Shown: one piece after another, positions 40,180-41,275 of the stretch
Layout: each line of letters begins with the position of its first letter
Position numbering within the stretch: the first letter of the stretch is position 1
Virus record (IMG/VR): IMGVR_UViG_3300032163_000039
Location: 1 to 41,275 of that record
Reading direction: 5' to 3' (one strand)
Length of the DNA stretch: 41,275 bases
Origin: a virus
Made by a program: the position numbers and the translations under genes
Notes under the pieces: generated by a model
What the model saw: the letters and a program-made list of their open reading frames with translations, nothing else
The model's database searches: none
Told to the model about the DNA's origin: nothing

Positions 40180-40678
40180 CCGCCGCCTGGGTTACGCGGT
40201 TTTGGCCGCATCCTTCCTGGTCTTGTTGTTCCTTGGTTTGGTGGGCTCGCTTTTCTGGGAAGGCCAAAAGAGCCAGCAGATTGCCCCTCCATCGCCGTCT
40301 GCCTCACCGACCAAAGAGACGCCTTCGGCCCCCAAAACCATCCCTCCCCCTTTGGCCGCCTTTCTTAAACAACACCCTGATGAGCTGCAAGCCGCTGCTC
40401 GCGCCGTCGAGAAATGGCAAAAAGCCGGCCTGGTCGATTACTGGATCAGCCCCGATGGTATGTCCGCCCTTGTCCATGTGGAGCCCAAGTGCTGGTACCC
40501 CCTGCTCCATAAAGACAAAGAGACCTTCGTTCAGATTTTTCTTGTCTTTTTCCTTGGCTATAACCTTGACCATCCCGGACCCGGCGAAGTTCCGTTCTTC
40601 TCTGTTTTGAATATGTCCACCCGGGAACGCCTTGCCCGCGCCTATCTGAATTCCGGCGAGATTGAGATCTTTAAGTGA
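40166..40678 (+). CDS. Membrane-anchored lysogeny-cluster protein
   Basis: A 170-aa protein overlapping the previous gene by 14 bp, with a GGGAG site. One N-terminal membrane helix (YAVLAASFLVLLFLGLVGSL) is followed by a Pro/Ser-rich linker and a folded part of about 100 residues (HPDELQAAARAVEKWQKAGL, then VHVEPKCWYPLLHKDKETF). It is probably made in the lysogen and faces the periplasm or cytoplasm from the inner membrane. Superinfection exclusion or host modification are possible roles. Family not recognised. Confidence 0.65.
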   Translation: MSLSDRRLGYAVLAASFLVLLFLGLVGSLFWEGQKSQQIAPPSPSASPTKETPSAPKTIPPPLAAFLKQHPDELQAAARAVEKWQKAGLVDYWISPDGMSALVHVEPKCWYPLLHKDKETFVQIFLVFFLGYNLDHPGPGEVPFFSVLNMSTRERLARAYLNSGEIEIFK

Positions 40679-40710
40679 ATTCTGATCTTGGGGGCCTTAA
40701 GGAAAAACGA

Positions 40711-40735
40711 GGGTGAAAATTAGGATTTTCCCAAT
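40711..40735 (+). terminator. Possible terminator after the repressor operon
   Basis: GAAAAT-TAGG-ATTTTC hairpin, followed by CCCAATTTACATTTTATT. The stem is AT-rich and weak. Confidence 0.35.
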
Positions 40736-40761
40736 TTACATTTTATTGCACCGCTTATACG

Positions 40762-41175
40762 GTGGCAGTAACAAGCACAAAAAGGGGACAAGGGGTGCAG
40801 ACCATCAATGGGGACCAGAATATCCAGGTGGCCGGTGACCTGATTGTTGTTCAGTCGTCTCCGAAGCTTTCCAAATCTCTTATTTTCGGCATGTTCTTAC
40901 CTCCCCTGAACAGCATTGCCATCCTTCTGTTAATCACTTTTGAAAGCTTCTCGCCAGGGGATTTTCCAACCCTATCCTCGTCTCATCGCCCCGAACTTTA
41001 TCTCATTCTATGTGCATCTTTCAGCCAGTTCCTGTCGATTTATCTCATTTTACGCCTCATGCCCTTTTCCCCTTGTGTACCTCGTCAAGACCTTGAAAAT
41101 GCCGCAAAAGTTCCCCTTTCGTCTCTACGCATCCCCATGAACTCTATATCTCATTCTATGTGCCCCCCCACATGA
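40762..41175 (+). CDS. Possible membrane protein running into the right prophage end
   Basis: A 137-aa frame with GTG start. It begins with the third INGDQNIQVAGD motif and has hydrophobic segments (FLPPLNSIAILLLITF and YLILCASFSQFLSIYLILRL). The frame passes through all three right-end transposase sites, and its stop codon TGA is the first three bases of the target duplication, outside the element. The N-terminal 60 residues look real; the remainder may be translated non-coding end DNA or a gene that uses the end as code. No good ribosome site. Confidence 0.4.
   Translation: MAVTSTKRGQGVQTINGDQNIQVAGDLIVVQSSPKLSKSLIFGMFLPPLNSIAILLLITFESFSPGDFPTLSSSHRPELYLILCASFSQFLSIYLILRLMPFSPCVPRQDLENAAKVPLSSLRIPMNSISHSMCPPT
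40999..41172 (+). promoter_or_regulatory. attR: Right prophage end with three transposase-binding-like repeats
   Basis: TATCTCATTCTATGTGC at 40999-41015, TATCTCATTTTACGCCT at 41041-41057 and TATCTCATTCTATGTGC at 41147-41163. They are inverted relative to the left-end copies. Three right sites against two clear left ones, with unequal spacing, resembles Mu, where end asymmetry helps the transposase order its subunits. Confidence 0.85.
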
Positions 41176-41177
41176 AG
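41173..41177. repeat. Right target-site duplication TGAAG
   Basis: Identical to the five bases before the left tip; begins directly after the terminal ACA. Confidence 0.9.
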
Positions 41178-41227
41178 GGGGCATCTTCCTTGAAATGTTA
41201 CCCTATATGTTACCCCGAAACAAAAAT

Positions 41228-41252
41228 GGGGTCAGCCGCTTTAGCTAACCCC
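41228..41252. terminator. Hairpin in the right host flank
   Basis: GGGGTCAGC-CGCTTTA-GCTAACCCC with one wobble pair, followed by TTGATTTTTC. It lies in host DNA, near a short TGGTAGGCCGTCG that could be the 3' end of a minus-strand tRNA cut by the window edge. Confidence 0.5.
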
Positions 41253-41275
41253 TTGATTTTTCTGGTAGGCCGTCG

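Larger units (their letters stand above)
100..41172. mobile_element. Complete Mu-like transposable prophage (41,073 bp)
   Basis: The element begins TGT and ends ACA and is bounded by a perfect 5-bp direct repeat TGAAG, the target duplication length known for Mu transposition. The first inverted repeat core (TAGAATGAGATA) begins exactly 14 bases inside each tip. Inside are a DDE transposase, a MuB-like ATPase, Gam-like and GemA-like proteins, a leftward structural operon with terminase, portal, protease/capsid and tail genes, and a divergent repressor. There is no tyrosine or serine integrase. The structural genes lack a recognised tail sheath, which points to the siphovirus-like B3/D3112 type. 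All key genes appear intact, so it may be inducible. Confidence 0.95.

Noticed and set aside
41263-41275. tRNA gene at the right edge
   Set aside because: Only 13 bases compatible with a CCA-ended acceptor strand are visible, too little to call.

Overview
The window holds one essentially complete Mu-like (transposable) prophage with about 100 bp of host DNA on each side. The ends can be fixed to the base. The element starts with TGT at 100 and ends with ACA at 41172. It is flanked on both sides by the 5-bp direct repeat TGAAG (95-99 and 41173-41177). It carries inverted copies of a 17-bp transposase-site-like repeat (consensus TATCTCATTYTAYGTGC read rightward) at both tips. The element is therefore 41,073 bp. 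Most of it is GC-rich. Strong GGAGG ribosome sites, the dispersed palindromes read as QAGTPAP / TGETPVP / GGDARPT, and the CCCCTGA/CCCCTGG tracts suggest a Desulfobacterota-type host; this is inference, as no host marker gene is present.

Layout from right to left. At 39.2-39.5 kb is a divergent control region with two different operator families. It separates a rightward XRE repressor and three small accessory genes (39.5-41.2 kb) from the long leftward lytic programme. The leftward early block (39.2-27.3 kb) encodes a Ner-like regulator, a possible second regulator, the DDE transposase (MuA), its AAA ATPase partner (MuB), about ten small proteins (several Cys-rich, one GemA-like), a Gam-like DNA-end protein, three tiny membrane proteins, two excisionase-like HTH proteins, a DnaB-type replicative helicase and a low-GC zinc-ribbon moron. 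It ends in a strong terminator near 27.34 kb. A probable late promoter region follows at about 27.25 kb.

The late block (27.2-0.45 kb) runs: small HTH protein, lipoprotein, SleB-type endolysin, holin-like protein, coiled-coil membrane protein, small and large terminase, portal, Mu-F-like protein, a fused protease/scaffold/major capsid protein, neck and tail-completion proteins, tail tube, a tail-assembly chaperone with an apparent programmed -1 frameshift, tape measure, four distal-tail/hub/fibre proteins and a D12-class adenine methyltransferase, then a hairpin terminator. No tail sheath or contractile baseplate genes were recognised, so the virion is probably siphovirus-like, as in the B3/D3112 group of transposable phages, rather than contractile like Mu.

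How it works together: the transposase and its ATPase replicate the genome by transposition from the end-site arrays. The repressor and the Ner-like protein set lysogeny or lysis at the divergent region. The helicase may supply part of the replisome that Mu normally takes from its host. The late genes build a head and a long flexible tail whose largest protein carries a lectin-like domain. At least fifteen copies of a short palindrome are scattered through the prophage, many translated in frame inside phage genes. A 3' fragment of a tRNA-Thr-like gene in the left flank suggests the prophage landed beside the scar of an older integration event.
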